From Paenibacillus radicis (ex Gao et al. 2016) (GTDB lineage Bacteria > Bacillota > Bacilli > Paenibacillales > Paenibacillaceae): a DNA stretch of 64,000 nt. Shown piece after piece: positions 18,233 through 27,078 of this stretch. Every line of letters begins with the position of its first letter. Position 1 is the stretch's first letter. The notes beneath the pieces are model-generated. The model was given only the letters and a program-made list of their open reading frames with translations, had not been told where the DNA came from and did not search any database. The stretch covers positions 67,009 through 131,008 of the forward strand of contig NZ_BMHY01000008.1 in the NCBI RefSeq assembly GCF_014641555.1. Direction: 5' to 3'. The translations under genes and the position numbers were made by a program.

Positions 18233-19516
18233 ATGAAGAAAACGGGGAGCAAGGCAACAACGGTCTTATTGGTATTAGTCGCGGTTATGGTATTCATGGC
18301 GGGGTGCGGGGGCAGCAACGGTACCGGAGGGAATAACAAGGGAGAAAACAAGAGCAAAGGTAAAGAGATTACACTCCGCGTAGCGACAAGCTTTGCGGGC
18401 TCCGACCCTTGGGTGCCGGCGTGGACGAATGCACTTCAGCAGTTCAAAGACAAACATCCCAATGTGAAAATCGTCGACGAGTCGACTCCGGTCAACAACG
18501 AAGCGCTCCGGACGAAGGTAAAGGCTGATGCCGCGACGGGCAATCTGGCGGACGTAATGTTCTACTTCAACGGCAGCGAGACGGCGATTTTGACCGAGTC
18601 TGGCGAAATCGTATCGTGGGAAGATGAGCTGGCGAAAGACCCGGAATGGGCGAAGCAATTCAATAGCGGCATTATGGATAAAGTCAAATACAACGGCAAA
18701 TTGTATGCGCTTCCTTACATCGGTTTTTACGAAGGGCTGTTCTGGAACAAAACCTTGTTCGACAAGTATCAGCTGGAAGCTCCTGCAACCTACGATGCAT
18801 TTATGAAAGCGGTAGATACGTTTGCGGCCAATGACATTATTCCTTTCGCGACGTCGCTGACGACCCCGTATTTGCAGGAAGCCCTCGTGCTCTCTCAAGT
18901 GGGACCTGAAGGCCAGCAAAAGGCTTACGATGCTTCGTGGGCGCCAGCATTGAACATCTTCCGCGAGCTTAGCGAGAAAAAAGCGTTCCCGAAAGATGCG
19001 CTGACGCTGGATGACGAGAAAGCGCAGGCTTTATTCTCCGGCGGCAAGGCGGCGATGATGTTCAACGGCTCGTGGACGGCTGCTGGCAACAGCAAGATTG
19101 AAGGGATTGAAATCTTGCCGTTCCCGCTCGTACCGGGCGGCAAAGGCGAGAATATGATCGTGTCGGGCTTCGGCTCGGGCTGGTATATGAAAAACAACAA
19201 GGATCAAGACAAATACGCGATGGCGCTTGAATTCATTAAGTTCATTACGTCCCCGGAGGTTGCGGGTAAATTCGCTGAAATCGGCGGCACCTATGCGGTT
19301 CAGGCGACCGCAACGAATGAAACGGCTAAGTTGTTGACCGACGGTAATGCGATGGTCGCTGCGGCGAAGGATTTCGTAATGCCGATTGACTCTTACGTGA
19401 CGCGCGAATCGTATACGGAATTCACCAAAGGATTGGCCTACCTCTCCGGCGGCAAGAAGACAGCCGAGGAAGTGCTGGCCGAAGCGAAGAAGTTGAACGA
19501 TAAAGCGACCAAATAG
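18233..19516 (+). CDS. Sugar ABC transporter substrate-binding lipoprotein
   Basis: 427 residues, family 1 extracellular solute-binding protein. A lipoprotein signal peptide ends with Cys25 (FMAGC), followed by a Gly/Asn/Lys-rich linker. The mature part has typical features: LYALPYIGFYEGLFWNKTLF and the C-terminal KFITSPEVAGKFAE. GGGAGAG precedes ATG 18233. It is the first gene of a binding protein/permease/permease operon and delivers an oligosaccharide, by context a chito- or beta-gluco-disaccharide, to the permeases. Confidence 0.95.
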   Translation: MKKTGSKATTVLLVLVAVMVFMAGCGGSNGTGGNNKGENKSKGKEITLRVATSFAGSDPWVPAWTNALQQFKDKHPNVKIVDESTPVNNEALRTKVKADAATGNLADVMFYFNGSETAILTESGEIVSWEDELAKDPEWAKQFNSGIMDKVKYNGKLYALPYIGFYEGLFWNKTLFDKYQLEAPATYDAFMKAVDTFAANDIIPFATSLTTPYLQEALVLSQVGPEGQQKAYDASWAPALNIFRELSEKKAFPKDALTLDDEKAQALFSGGKAAMMFNGSWTAAGNSKIEGIEILPFPLVPGGKGENMIVSGFGSGWYMKNNKDQDKYAMALEFIKFITSPEVAGKFAEIGGTYAVQATATNETAKLLTDGNAMVAAAKDFVMPIDSYVTRESYTEFTKGLAYLSGGKKTAEEVLAEAKKLNDKATK

Positions 19517-19597
19517 GCTGCGCTCCGAGTTCCGCTCCGGGAACGTCGTCGCGTTCCCGGACGGCACGAGGAATGATAGAAAGGGAGGCGTTCAGCC

Positions 19598-20464
19598 GTG
19601 ATTTTCCAAGATAAACGATATATCGTACTGTTTCTGGCGCCAACGATGCTGCTGCTGGCTATATTTTTGCTGTACCCGCTGGGGCAGTCCGTCTATTACA
19701 GCTTCACAGACTGGTACAATTTCTCGAATACGAAGCATTTCAACGGTTTGGCCAACTATCGGCAATTGATTGCGGACCCGGTTGTCGGTATTGCGTTCAA
19801 AAACACATTTATCCTCGTTATTGGTGCAGTTCTGCTTCAAGCGGGGGGCGGTCTGGTGCTAGCGCTGCTGACCGACAGCATCAAGCGCGGCTTTAAGTTT
19901 TTCCGTACGGTATTCTTTTTCCCGATCGTCATTTCCGGTACAGCCATCGGTTTGATGTTCTCCTTAATTTATAACTACGATTATGGCTTGCTGAACGCGG
20001 TTATGCGGGTCTTTGGCTGGGGAGAGCAGGTATGGCTGACGGAAAAGAGCGCGATCTACCTCGTATTGATTCCGATTTTATGGCAATATGTCGGCTTTTA
20101 TTTCGTTATTTTCCTGACGGGGATGTCCAAAATCCCAGAGGAAATCTATGAATCTGCTACGCTCGATGGCATTACCGGCTATCGCCGTTCGATCTACATT
20201 ACGATTCCGCTTTTACGGGATGTCATCGCTTCTTGCTTGACGCTCGCAACCGCTGGGGCGCTGAAGGTGTTCGACGTTGTCTATATCGTGACGAAGGGCG
20301 GGCCGCTTAATTCGAGCGAGCTGCTCAGCACCTATATGTATACGAAAGCATTCAACGGCCAAAACGCCGGTTATGCGAGTACGATCGTCATTGCCATGAT
20401 GGTACTGGGCATTGTGATTACAGTAGCGCTCAATCGGCTCGTCAAAAAAGATGCCGTCGGCTAG
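19598..20464 (+). CDS. Sugar ABC transporter permease (MalF type)
   Basis: 288 residues with six membrane helices. The cytoplasmic EAA loop that docks the ATPase is EIYESATLDGITGYRRSIYI (about 185-204). The GTG start at 19598 has AAGGGAGG 9 bases upstream. It forms a heterodimer with the next gene product. No ATP-binding subunit is encoded nearby, so a shared MsmK-type ATPase elsewhere is likely, as is common in Firmicutes. Confidence 0.95.
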   Translation: MIFQDKRYIVLFLAPTMLLLAIFLLYPLGQSVYYSFTDWYNFSNTKHFNGLANYRQLIADPVVGIAFKNTFILVIGAVLLQAGGGLVLALLTDSIKRGFKFFRTVFFFPIVISGTAIGLMFSLIYNYDYGLLNAVMRVFGWGEQVWLTEKSAIYLVLIPILWQYVGFYFVIFLTGMSKIPEEIYESATLDGITGYRRSIYITIPLLRDVIASCLTLATAGALKVFDVVYIVTKGGPLNSSELLSTYMYTKAFNGQNAGYASTIVIAMMVLGIVITVALNRLVKKDAVG

Positions 20465-20488
20465 CCTGCTTAAGAAGGGGATACGGAT

Positions 20489-21334
20489 ATGGTGAATATG
20501 GGGCTTCGGCCAAGCGGAGCAAAGCTTGCGGTCTATGCGCTGCTCGTCCTGTGGGCGTGCACGACGATCTTGCCGCTGTTATGGGTACTGCTGAACAGCT
20601 TTAAAACGTCGGATGAAATCTTAATGCAGTCCTTTGCACTGCCGCAACACTTTAGTTTTACGAACTATTTGAAGCTGAACGAGTATGGCAATATCAATAT
20701 CGTCAAAGGCTTCGTCAACAGTTTGATCATATCGGGATCTGTCGTACTGGGCGTATCGCTGTTCGGCGGATTGGCCGCTTTCATATTAGCGAGATTCAAG
20801 TTTGGACTTAAACCGTATTTCAATTATGTATTTGTCGTTTGCATGCTGCTGCCGCAATTTGCCGTCATTATACCCAACTTCGTCATTATCGAGAGGCTTG
20901 GCTTGAACGGAACGTATTTATCCGTCATCTTGCCCCAAATCGCAGGCAATTTGAGCTTCGCAATTATGATGATGACGGGCTTTATGGCTTCCTTGCCGGG
21001 CGAGCTGGAGGAGGCGGCGGTAATGGATGGAGCGGCGATTTGGAAAATTTTCTACCGCATCACGCTGCCGTTGTCGCTGCCGATCTTCGCTACAGTATCG
21101 ATCATGGTCTTTCTGTGGTCGTACAACGAGCTGCTGCTGCCGCTCGTCTACTTGCCGATTCGCGATATGCAGCCGATCTCGGTATTGCTATCGCTCGTAT
21201 CGAATGCTTACGGCACCGATTACGGGGCGATGATGGCGGCAATCGCGATATCCATTTTGCCGCTGCTCGTGCTTTATATTTTTTCCCAGGAAACGGTTAT
21301 TAAAGGGTTAACGGCTGGCGCAGTGAAAGGTTAA
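20489..21334 (+). CDS. Sugar ABC transporter permease (MalG type)
   Basis: 281 residues, six membrane helices; EAA loop ELEEAAVMDGAAIWKIFYRI (about 172-191), followed by the usual ITLPLSLPI. AAGGGG lies 10 bases before ATG 20489. Second half of the permease dimer, 24 bases after the first permease gene. Confidence 0.95.
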   Translation: MVNMGLRPSGAKLAVYALLVLWACTTILPLLWVLLNSFKTSDEILMQSFALPQHFSFTNYLKLNEYGNINIVKGFVNSLIISGSVVLGVSLFGGLAAFILARFKFGLKPYFNYVFVVCMLLPQFAVIIPNFVIIERLGLNGTYLSVILPQIAGNLSFAIMMMTGFMASLPGELEEAAVMDGAAIWKIFYRITLPLSLPIFATVSIMVFLWSYNELLLPLVYLPIRDMQPISVLLSLVSNAYGTDYGAMMAAIAISILPLLVLYIFSQETVIKGLTAGAVKG

Positions 21335-21399
21335 GAGAAGGCTGAGAGAATCGAATGCACCCATTATTACAAACGAAGCACAATGAGGAGACACGGACA

Positions 21400-22221
21400 A
21401 TGACAACACCAATTAACGTAATTATTATCGCGGCTCATCCAGACGAAGCGGAGATTTATGCAGGAGGGACATCGGCACTGTTCGCAGAGCTTGGACACCG
21501 GGTGAAGTTCGTCTCGCTGACGAATGGCGATTGCGGCCATTATGCGATCAGCGGACAAGAGCTGGTGGAGCGTAGAGCGGCGGAGGCTGTGGAGGCGGCG
21601 AAACGGCTCGGAGTGCTGGCCTACAGCATATTGCCGATCTCCGACGGCAGGCTGACGACCGGATTTGAGGTGCGGGAGGAGGTCATCCGGCAAATTCGCG
21701 ATTGGCAAGCAGATATCGTCATTACCTTCCATCCCGAGGGTACCGGACATGTGGACAATCGGAATGCAGGAAGACTTGTACGTGATGCCGCGGATTTCAT
21801 AGCGAAGGTTCCAAATACGGTGCCGGATACACCGCCGCTGGAAAGCTCGCCGTTGTTCCTGTTAATGCCGGACTATGGCAAACGCGCCTCTTACACCGCG
21901 GATATCGTCGTAGACATTGGCCCCGTACTGGAGAAAAAGCTGCTAAGCTGCGATGCCCATGCTTCCCAGTTCTATGAGTTCGCGCCTTGGCAGCGGGGCT
22001 TGCTGGATCAGGTTCCGCAAGGCTGGGAGGCAAAACGGGAATATATTCTGGAGCATTGGAGCAGCTTCTTGGACGTGTCGCCGGAGATGACTGCGACTTT
22101 AGACCGAGAATACGGCGCGCATGCCGCAAAGGTCCGATATGCCGAACCGTTCGAAATCGCGGATTATGGCAGACGCCCCGATCATGATGAACTTCGTGCC
22201 TTATTGCCAATGCTTGGTTAA
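21400..22221 (+). CDS. PIG-L family deacetylase
   Basis: 273 residues, zinc-dependent LmbE/PIG-L fold. Motif AHPDEAE (His13, Asp15, Glu16) and a second ligand motif FHPEGTGHVDN near residues 110-120. Known activities include removal of acetyl groups from N-acetylglucosamine-containing small molecules and diacetylchitobiose. GAGGAG at 21385-21390 is 9 bases before ATG 21400; the longer frame from 21355 lacks a ribosome site. It ends the sugar operon and suggests that the imported sugar is N-acetylated. Confidence 0.9.
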   Translation: MTTPINVIIIAAHPDEAEIYAGGTSALFAELGHRVKFVSLTNGDCGHYAISGQELVERRAAEAVEAAKRLGVLAYSILPISDGRLTTGFEVREEVIRQIRDWQADIVITFHPEGTGHVDNRNAGRLVRDAADFIAKVPNTVPDTPPLESSPLFLLMPDYGKRASYTADIVVDIGPVLEKKLLSCDAHASQFYEFAPWQRGLLDQVPQGWEAKREYILEHWSSFLDVSPEMTATLDREYGAHAAKVRYAEPFEIADYGRRPDHDELRALLPMLG

Positions 22222-22263
22222 AACCGAATAATACAGTAAGTTATGATGGTAACGTTCGTGAAA
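22220..22263 (+). promoter_or_regulatory. PurR box pair upstream of pbuG
   Basis: AAAACCGAATAAT (22220-22232) differs at one base from the PurBox AWWWCCGAACWWT, and an inverted half-site core GTTCG lies at 22254-22258. The core-to-core offset is 29 bases, against 30 for the pair at purE. The second site is weak outside its core. Confidence 0.6.
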
Positions 22264-22267
22264 TCTA

Positions 22268-22297
22268 TTGACAAAAGGAATCGTTGATCTTTAGAAT
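22268..22297 (+). promoter_or_regulatory. pbuG sigma-A promoter
   Basis: TTGACA (22268-22273), 18 bases, TAGAAT (22292-22297); transcription would start near 22304, just before the riboswitch. Confidence 0.8.
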
Positions 22298-22325
22298 AAG
22301 AGACGGCAAACATATAACTTTATAA

Positions 22326-22402
22326 CTCTTTTCGTATAATCTCAAGAATTGGCTTGAGAGTCTCTACTCGATCACCGTAAATGATCAGGCTACGAAAGGC
22401 GA
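22326..22402 (+). promoter_or_regulatory. Purine (guanine-type) riboswitch of pbuG
   Basis: Three-helix purine aptamer: P1 TTTCGTA/TACGAAA (22330-22336/22391-22397), P2 TCAAG/CTTGA with L2 AATTGG, P3 GATCA/TGATC with the canonical L3 CCGTAAA; L2 GG can pair with L3 CC. The specificity position is C (GGCTAC), so guanine/hypoxanthine rather than adenine. Differences from consensus: GTCTCTAC instead of GTTTCTAC in J2/3, GGCTA instead of GACTA in J3/1, and one extra base on each side of P3. Confidence 0.88.
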
Positions 22403-22444
22403 GGGAAAGTCCGTCGGTCCACGGAATACTTTTCCGCGTTTTGC

Positions 22445-22503
22445 AGAGCCTAGGAGATGAGATTTGCGGTAGTCCGCATGTCCCAATTCCTAGGCTCTTT
22501 GTA
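22445..22503 (+). terminator. Riboswitch expression platform terminator
   Basis: AGAGCCTAGGA (22445-22455) pairs perfectly with TCCTAGGCTCT (22488-22498), enclosing a smaller GCGG/CCGC hairpin, followed by a short T run. Ends the pbuG leader when purine is bound. Confidence 0.8.
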
Positions 22504-22538
22504 CTGCTTGCACACATTTTTGGGGGGTTATGTTAATA

Positions 22539-23924
22539 ATGGAACGTTTCTTTAAGCTAAAGGAACACGGTTCTAACATCAGAACGGAAATTATGGCCGG
22601 TCTGACGACATTTATGACGATGGCTTATATTTTGGCCGTCAACCCGATTATTCTGACGCCAGCCGGCTTGGATTGGACGGCCGTATTTTTGGCGACGGCG
22701 TTGTCAGCGGGTATTTTCTCGATCGCAATGGGCTTGTTCGTGAACTTCCCGGTAGCGCTTGCACCTGGGATGGGGCTTAATGCGTATTTTGCATCGGTCA
22801 TCATTTCATCGGCGGCGACAAACAAGCCGATCTCGATTGAAATGGGTCTGACTGCCGTATTTATTTCCGGTATCATATTCATTATTCTCACACTGACGCA
22901 AATTCGTCAGATGATGATCACAGCGGTACCAGACAGCTTGAAGCATGCCATTACCGTTGGTATCGGCTTGTTTATCGCCATTATCGGTCTGAAAGGCAGC
23001 GGCCTGATGACGATTGCGGCTACAACGTTTGGCGATGTGAAAGCAGGCGCCTACACAGACTTGGCTGGTCCTGAAACGGTTATTCACTTGGGACATCTTG
23101 CTTCGCCTGATGTGTACATGACGATTGTTGGTCTCGTTCTGATCGCAGTTCTGATGGTGCTGCGTGTACCGGGCGCCATTTTGTTCGGTATCGTCGGCAC
23201 AACCGTTATTTCCTTACTTACGGGTCAAACCAATGTGAAAGAAACACTGACAGGCAAAACATGGGTTCCTGATTTCGGTAAATTGAATTTTGTACATTTC
23301 GATTTTGCAGGTGTTATTGAAGTAGGTCTGGTAACGGTTATTCTAACCTTCACGTTCGTTGAGCTGTTCGATACGTTCGGAACGCTTGTTGGTACAGCAA
23401 ACCGTGCCGGTCTAATGAAAGATAAAGAAGAAGGCAAGAAACGCGTCGGCAAAGCAATGTTCGTCGATGCGATCGGCGTAAGCGGCGGCGCAATGCTGGG
23501 TACGAGTACGGTAACGGCATTCGTAGAAAGCTCTGCAGGTGTGGCGCAAGGCGGACGGACAGGCCTGACGTCAGTTACGACAGGCATTTGCTTCCTGATC
23601 GCGATCTTCGTAGCACCGGTCATTGCACTCGTTCCGGGTTCGGCAACGAATGCAGCTTTGATCATCGTCGGCGTACTGATGATGCAATCGATCAAAGAGA
23701 TCGACTTCTCCGATATGGTTTATGCGATTCCTTCGTTCTTGACGCTGGCGCTGATGCCTTTCACTTACAACATTGCGAACGGCATTTCGTTTGGTGTAGT
23801 GACTTACGTATTGCTTGCAACGGTTGCTAACGTAACTGGCAAAGGCAAATACAAAGTTCACTGGCTGATGTGGATTATCGCAGCGCTCGTGCTGGGACGC
23901 TTCATTTTCCTCGGCGGAGAATAA
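22539..23924 (+). CDS. pbuG: Hypoxanthine/guanine permease
   Basis: 461-residue NCS2 purine permease of the AzgA-like branch, 12 or more membrane helices. N-terminal MERFFKLKEHG and the segment EIMAGLTTFMTMAYILAVNP are hallmarks, as are FVELFDTFGTLVGTANRAG and GTSTVTAFVESSAGVAQGGR. Imports hypoxanthine and guanine with protons. The run of G at 22522-22527 is 11 bases before ATG 22539 and only 2 before ATG 22530, so the shorter form is preferred. Its leader has PurR boxes and a riboswitch. Confidence 0.96.
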   Translation: MERFFKLKEHGSNIRTEIMAGLTTFMTMAYILAVNPIILTPAGLDWTAVFLATALSAGIFSIAMGLFVNFPVALAPGMGLNAYFASVIISSAATNKPISIEMGLTAVFISGIIFIILTLTQIRQMMITAVPDSLKHAITVGIGLFIAIIGLKGSGLMTIAATTFGDVKAGAYTDLAGPETVIHLGHLASPDVYMTIVGLVLIAVLMVLRVPGAILFGIVGTTVISLLTGQTNVKETLTGKTWVPDFGKLNFVHFDFAGVIEVGLVTVILTFTFVELFDTFGTLVGTANRAGLMKDKEEGKKRVGKAMFVDAIGVSGGAMLGTSTVTAFVESSAGVAQGGRTGLTSVTTGICFLIAIFVAPVIALVPGSATNAALIIVGVLMMQSIKEIDFSDMVYAIPSFLTLALMPFTYNIANGISFGVVTYVLLATVANVTGKGKYKVHWLMWIIAALVLGRFIFLGGE

Positions 23925-23989
23925 GCGAAGCTCTAGCATAGAAGAGAATAAGCTGGAGGCGGATTGGACCGGCGCCCCGGCAGTAGAAA

Positions 23990-24064
23990 GAAGCGGCACC
24001 CTTCGGGCCAATGTCATTAAGTTAACTTAGCTTAATGACATTGGCCTCGGGCGCCGCTTCTTTG
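23990..24064. terminator. Large terminator with shared palindrome
   Basis: Outer stem GAAGCGGC/GCCGCTTC (23990-23997/24053-24060) and a perfect 16-bp inner stem GGCCAATGTCATTAAG/CTTAATGACATTGGCC (24006-24021/24031-24046), then T-rich DNA. The inner arm recurs in the terminator at 39177-39248. Located between convergent genes. Confidence 0.88.
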
Positions 24065-24094
24065 TTTTATAAGGAATAAATGAGGCCATACCTA

Positions 24095-25177
24095 TTATTT
24101 GAAGAATAAAAAGTTAGTCGGCAGCTTGCGAAGCTGACCGTCCGACGGTTTGTTAATAACGCGTCCGTTCCAGACAAGAGAGGATGAACCGCCGCCGTCC
24201 AGGTTGTAGCCGTCTACCGCGCCATAACGGCGAAGGAGCAGTTGCAGCTCGGCCAGCGTAGCGCCGGAGCTTCCGCCTTCATTGCGTCCGTCCACAACGA
24301 GGACTAGCAATTGATCGTCTTTGTAATTGGCGATGACGGTACGAGGAGCACGAGCCGGACTGGACTGCCATTTCGGCGGAATCGTCGTTGACATGCCATT
24401 TTTCAACAGCACGGGAACGAAGGATGCACCGAATTTGACGTTCTTGTTATCAAGCTCCTGACGGTTAGTGAACTTGCCGCCGACTAATTCATTGCTTTCA
24501 TTCAATCCGACGAAGAACAGGTCGGAATATGATGGCTCAAAGCCTCCTACATACTCTCCGTTAAGCATCGTTGTGCTGAGCGGGTAACGGCTTCCGCTGC
24601 CGTCGGCAAATCCCCCTGCATTGACACCCGCAAAGGCTCCTGTTCGTTTGACGGCTGCCAGCGTCGTCTCAGCGCCGCCGTAACGGTCGCCGCCAAGCGC
24701 CATTTGCATGGCTTCCCCGGTCTTCAGCTTCAGCTTCAACGCATAGGCTTTGAAGTAATCCGCCTCTATGTAGAACAATTGCGCTCTTATGTTCTTCGTA
24801 TCGATCGTCCCGGAAGGCTTGCCGAGCTTGGAAGTAATGATCCGGTCATAGATTTCATAAGGCCGTTTGGCTTGAGTTGTCGCCTTATTGACGATTTGCT
24901 TCATTTCTTCATTCGTTTGGTTATACAGCTTAATTTGCTTTTTGATCGACTGGCTCGTCTCGGAAGCCGTCTCTTGCGCTTTGCTCAGTCCCTCTACCGC
25001 GTTAGCGGCTGGCTGAGGAGCTTGCCCTTCAGCAGCGCTTGATTCTAGCTTAGGAAAGGCGCTCTCGCCCATTACGACGGCCACGTCGGCGAACAATAGC
25101 CAGACCAGCACGCCTAGAAAGGGCGTGCAAGCAAGCAGCAGCGTACGATTTAGGTAGCGGACACTGTTGTTGTTCAT
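24095..25177 (-). CDS. Phosphodiester glycosidase family exported protein
   Basis: 360 residues. One N-terminal membrane anchor (about 10-35), a helical linker (70-115), then a NAGPA/DUF2233 domain (about 140-355) with GVNAGGF near the start and the hallmark VDGYNLDGGGSSSLVWNG near the end. The family includes the mammalian uncovering enzyme and bacterial exopolysaccharide/spore-coat-associated proteins; it probably cleaves phosphodiester-linked sugars outside the cell. Its ATG overlaps the stop of the preceding coiled-coil gene (ATGA), so the two are translationally coupled and may interact. Confidence 0.9.
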   Translation of the reverse strand: MNNNSVRYLNRTLLLACTPFLGVLVWLLFADVAVVMGESAFPKLESSAAEGQAPQPAANAVEGLSKAQETASETSQSIKKQIKLYNQTNEEMKQIVNKATTQAKRPYEIYDRIITSKLGKPSGTIDTKNIRAQLFYIEADYFKAYALKLKLKTGEAMQMALGGDRYGGAETTLAAVKRTGAFAGVNAGGFADGSGSRYPLSTTMLNGEYVGGFEPSYSDLFFVGLNESNELVGGKFTNRQELDNKNVKFGASFVPVLLKNGMSTTIPPKWQSSPARAPRTVIANYKDDQLLVLVVDGRNEGGSSGATLAELQLLLRRYGAVDGYNLDGGGSSSLVWNGRVINKPSDGQLRKLPTNFLFFK

Positions 25178-25608
25178 TTCAGCACATCCAAGCTTTTTTG
25201 CAGTTCGTTCAGCTTCTTCTTCACTTCATTTAACTGGCTATACAGCTTATTACTATTATCCGTTTTGACATCGGCGTTATCTTTTGTAAAGGTAAGCAGC
25301 TCATTAAGCGCGTCGACCTTTCCTTCCAGACTGGCGAGGTCCTCTTTATAGCTGGCTTCCAGCTTGTCCAGGCGTTCCTCGTACTGCTTCTGCATATCGG
25401 CGATTTGCGAAGCGGTCTGGCGTTCCAGGTCGGCGGCTACTTGCCGCTGAATATGATCGCTGTAAAGCTTGGCGCCGGCGATGCCGATTAAAATCAGCAT
25501 GAGCCAGACCATTATAAATAAGAAGAAATACCTTTTGCTCCTCCGAGTCCTGGGCGATCGCTCGTAGATCGAGGATGCGGCCGGCTCCAACGGTGCATGA
25601 TTAGACAT
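25174..25608 (-). CDS. Membrane-anchored coiled-coil protein
   Basis: Unknown function, 144 residues. A basic N-terminal region (SPRTRRSKRYF) precedes one membrane helix at about 27-46; residues 50-140 are charged heptad-rich and predicted coiled coil (QKQYEERLDKLEASYKEDL and LNEVKKKLNELQKSLDVLK). GAGGTGA lies 9 bases before ATG 25608. Translationally coupled to the phosphodiester glycosidase gene, whose product also has a membrane anchor and helical linker. Confidence 0.85.
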   Translation of the reverse strand: MSNHAPLEPAASSIYERSPRTRRSKRYFFLFIMVWLMLILIGIAGAKLYSDHIQRQVAADLERQTASQIADMQKQYEERLDKLEASYKEDLASLEGKVDALNELLTFTKDNADVKTDNSNKLYSQLNEVKKKLNELQKSLDVLK

Positions 25609-25936
25609 GTTATGCGTTCACCTCTTCTGTGTCGTGATTAGTTAGGAAGATGGGAAGTGAACGAACTGCGTTCAACCAATAGCTATACAATAAAACGGTC
25701 GAATGATGGCGAATGTTGCGGGTGTCACTACATTGTAACAAAGAAAAGCGTCCAGGTCTGCCCAGCAGTTTGTGGGATTGACTAGATGCGTTATAATAGG
25801 AGTCAACAGAGCTTGAAGGATGAGCTTATGAAGCAAGTTTGGCTTCCGTAAAAACGGGGTATATGCTTGCTTAGGTGCTTCCGTATAAACGGAGCACAGG
25901 CGTATGGTGCTTCACGAAATAACTACAAGACTTAGC

Positions 25937-26047
25937 ATGCTTACGAAGTAAGTTTTGCTTTACAAAACTAAGCAGATGCTTACGAAGTAAGTTTTGCTTT
26001 ACAAACCTAAGCAGATGCTTACGAAGTAAGTTTTGCTTTACAAAACT
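25937..26047 (+). repeat. 39-bp tandem hairpin repeat in the msrAB leader
   Basis: Two full copies (25937-25975, 25976-26014) and most of a third (26015-26047) of a 39-base unit. Each contains CTTAC-GAA-GTAAG and AGTTTTG-CTTTA-CAAAACT hairpins, and unit junctions form TAAGCA-GA-TGCTTA. The last copy runs directly into the msrAB ribosome site. Degenerate relatives and another hairpin (GTGCTTCCGT/ACGGAGCAC, 25875-25897) lie upstream. A TATAAT at 25792-25797 may be the -10, implying a leader of some 260 bases; 25609-25790 shows nothing else clear. Confidence 0.9.
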
Positions 26048-26066
26048 TTTTAGGAGGGTTCGATAT

Positions 26067-27023
26067 ATGAGTCAGCAAGTGGAACAAGCGATGTTTGCAG
26101 GCGGTTGCTTCTGGTGCATGGTACAGCCGTTTGAGGAGACGCCAGGTATTTTGTCTGTTGTATCCGGCTATAGCGGAGGACATACGGAAAACCCGACTTA
26201 CGAAGAGGTATGCTCAGATACGACAGGTCATGCCGAAGTCGTTCATATTACATTTGACCCGCAAGTTTTCTCGTATGAGAAGCTGCTGAACGTTTATTGG
26301 CGCCAGACCGATCCTACCGATGCAGGCGGACAATTCCATGACCGGGGCGAATCGTACCGGCCGGCAATCTTTTACTATACAGAAGAGCAACGGGTGAAAG
26401 CAGAGGCTTCCAAAGCGGAGCTTCAGGCAAGCGGTCGTTTCGATCGTCCTATCGTGACGGAGATCGAGCCTGCGAAGCCTTTTTATCCGGCAGAGGACTA
26501 TCATCAGGGCTATCACCATACCAATAAGCTACGTTATAAAATGTATCGCAAAGGCTCAGGACGTGACGCATTTATTGAGCAAAATTGGACGGTTAACAAA
26601 AATAAAGACGAGCTGAAAAGCCGCTTGACGCCGCTGCAGTATGAAGTGACGCAGAACAATGCGACGGAGCGCGCTTTTACGGGCGAGTTCTATGATCACA
26701 AAGAAGAAGGGCTGTACGTCGATATCGTCTCTGGCGAGCCTCTATTCAGCTCCCGTGAGAAATACGATTCAGGCTGCGGCTGGCCAAGCTTTACGAAACC
26801 TTTGAAAGAATCGGCCGTTAAAGAACTGACCGACACGAGCCACTTCATGGTTCGTACGGAAGTTCGCAGCACGGAAGGAGACTCGCATTTGGGTCATGTG
26901 TTTAATGACGGTCCTGGCCCGAACGGACTTCGCTACTGCATTAACTCTGCATCGCTGCGGTTTATTCCGCGGGCTGATCTGGAGAAAGAAGGATACGGGG
27001 AGTACGCGAGCTGGTTCAATTAA
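26067..27023 (+). CDS. msrAB: Fused methionine sulfoxide reductase MsrA-MsrB
   Basis: Repairs oxidised methionine: the MsrA domain (about 5-160) reduces the S form and the MsrB domain (about 175-315) the R form, using thioredoxin. Cys14 and Cys17 in GGCFWC form the MsrA site; the MsrB domain has GCGWPSF and catalytic Cys291 in RYCINSASLRF. The CxxC zinc motifs of other MsrB types are not seen. AGGAGGG at 26052-26058 precedes ATG 26067 and immediately follows a tandem hairpin array, which could influence translation. Confidence 0.97.
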   Translation: MSQQVEQAMFAGGCFWCMVQPFEETPGILSVVSGYSGGHTENPTYEEVCSDTTGHAEVVHITFDPQVFSYEKLLNVYWRQTDPTDAGGQFHDRGESYRPAIFYYTEEQRVKAEASKAELQASGRFDRPIVTEIEPAKPFYPAEDYHQGYHHTNKLRYKMYRKGSGRDAFIEQNWTVNKNKDELKSRLTPLQYEVTQNNATERAFTGEFYDHKEEGLYVDIVSGEPLFSSREKYDSGCGWPSFTKPLKESAVKELTDTSHFMVRTEVRSTEGDSHLGHVFNDGPGPNGLRYCINSASLRFIPRADLEKEGYGEYASWFN

Positions 27024-27078
27024 AGTTGGACACAGAATGAAATAAGTGTGAAATAAGTGCCATAAGGGAGAGGTTGTC

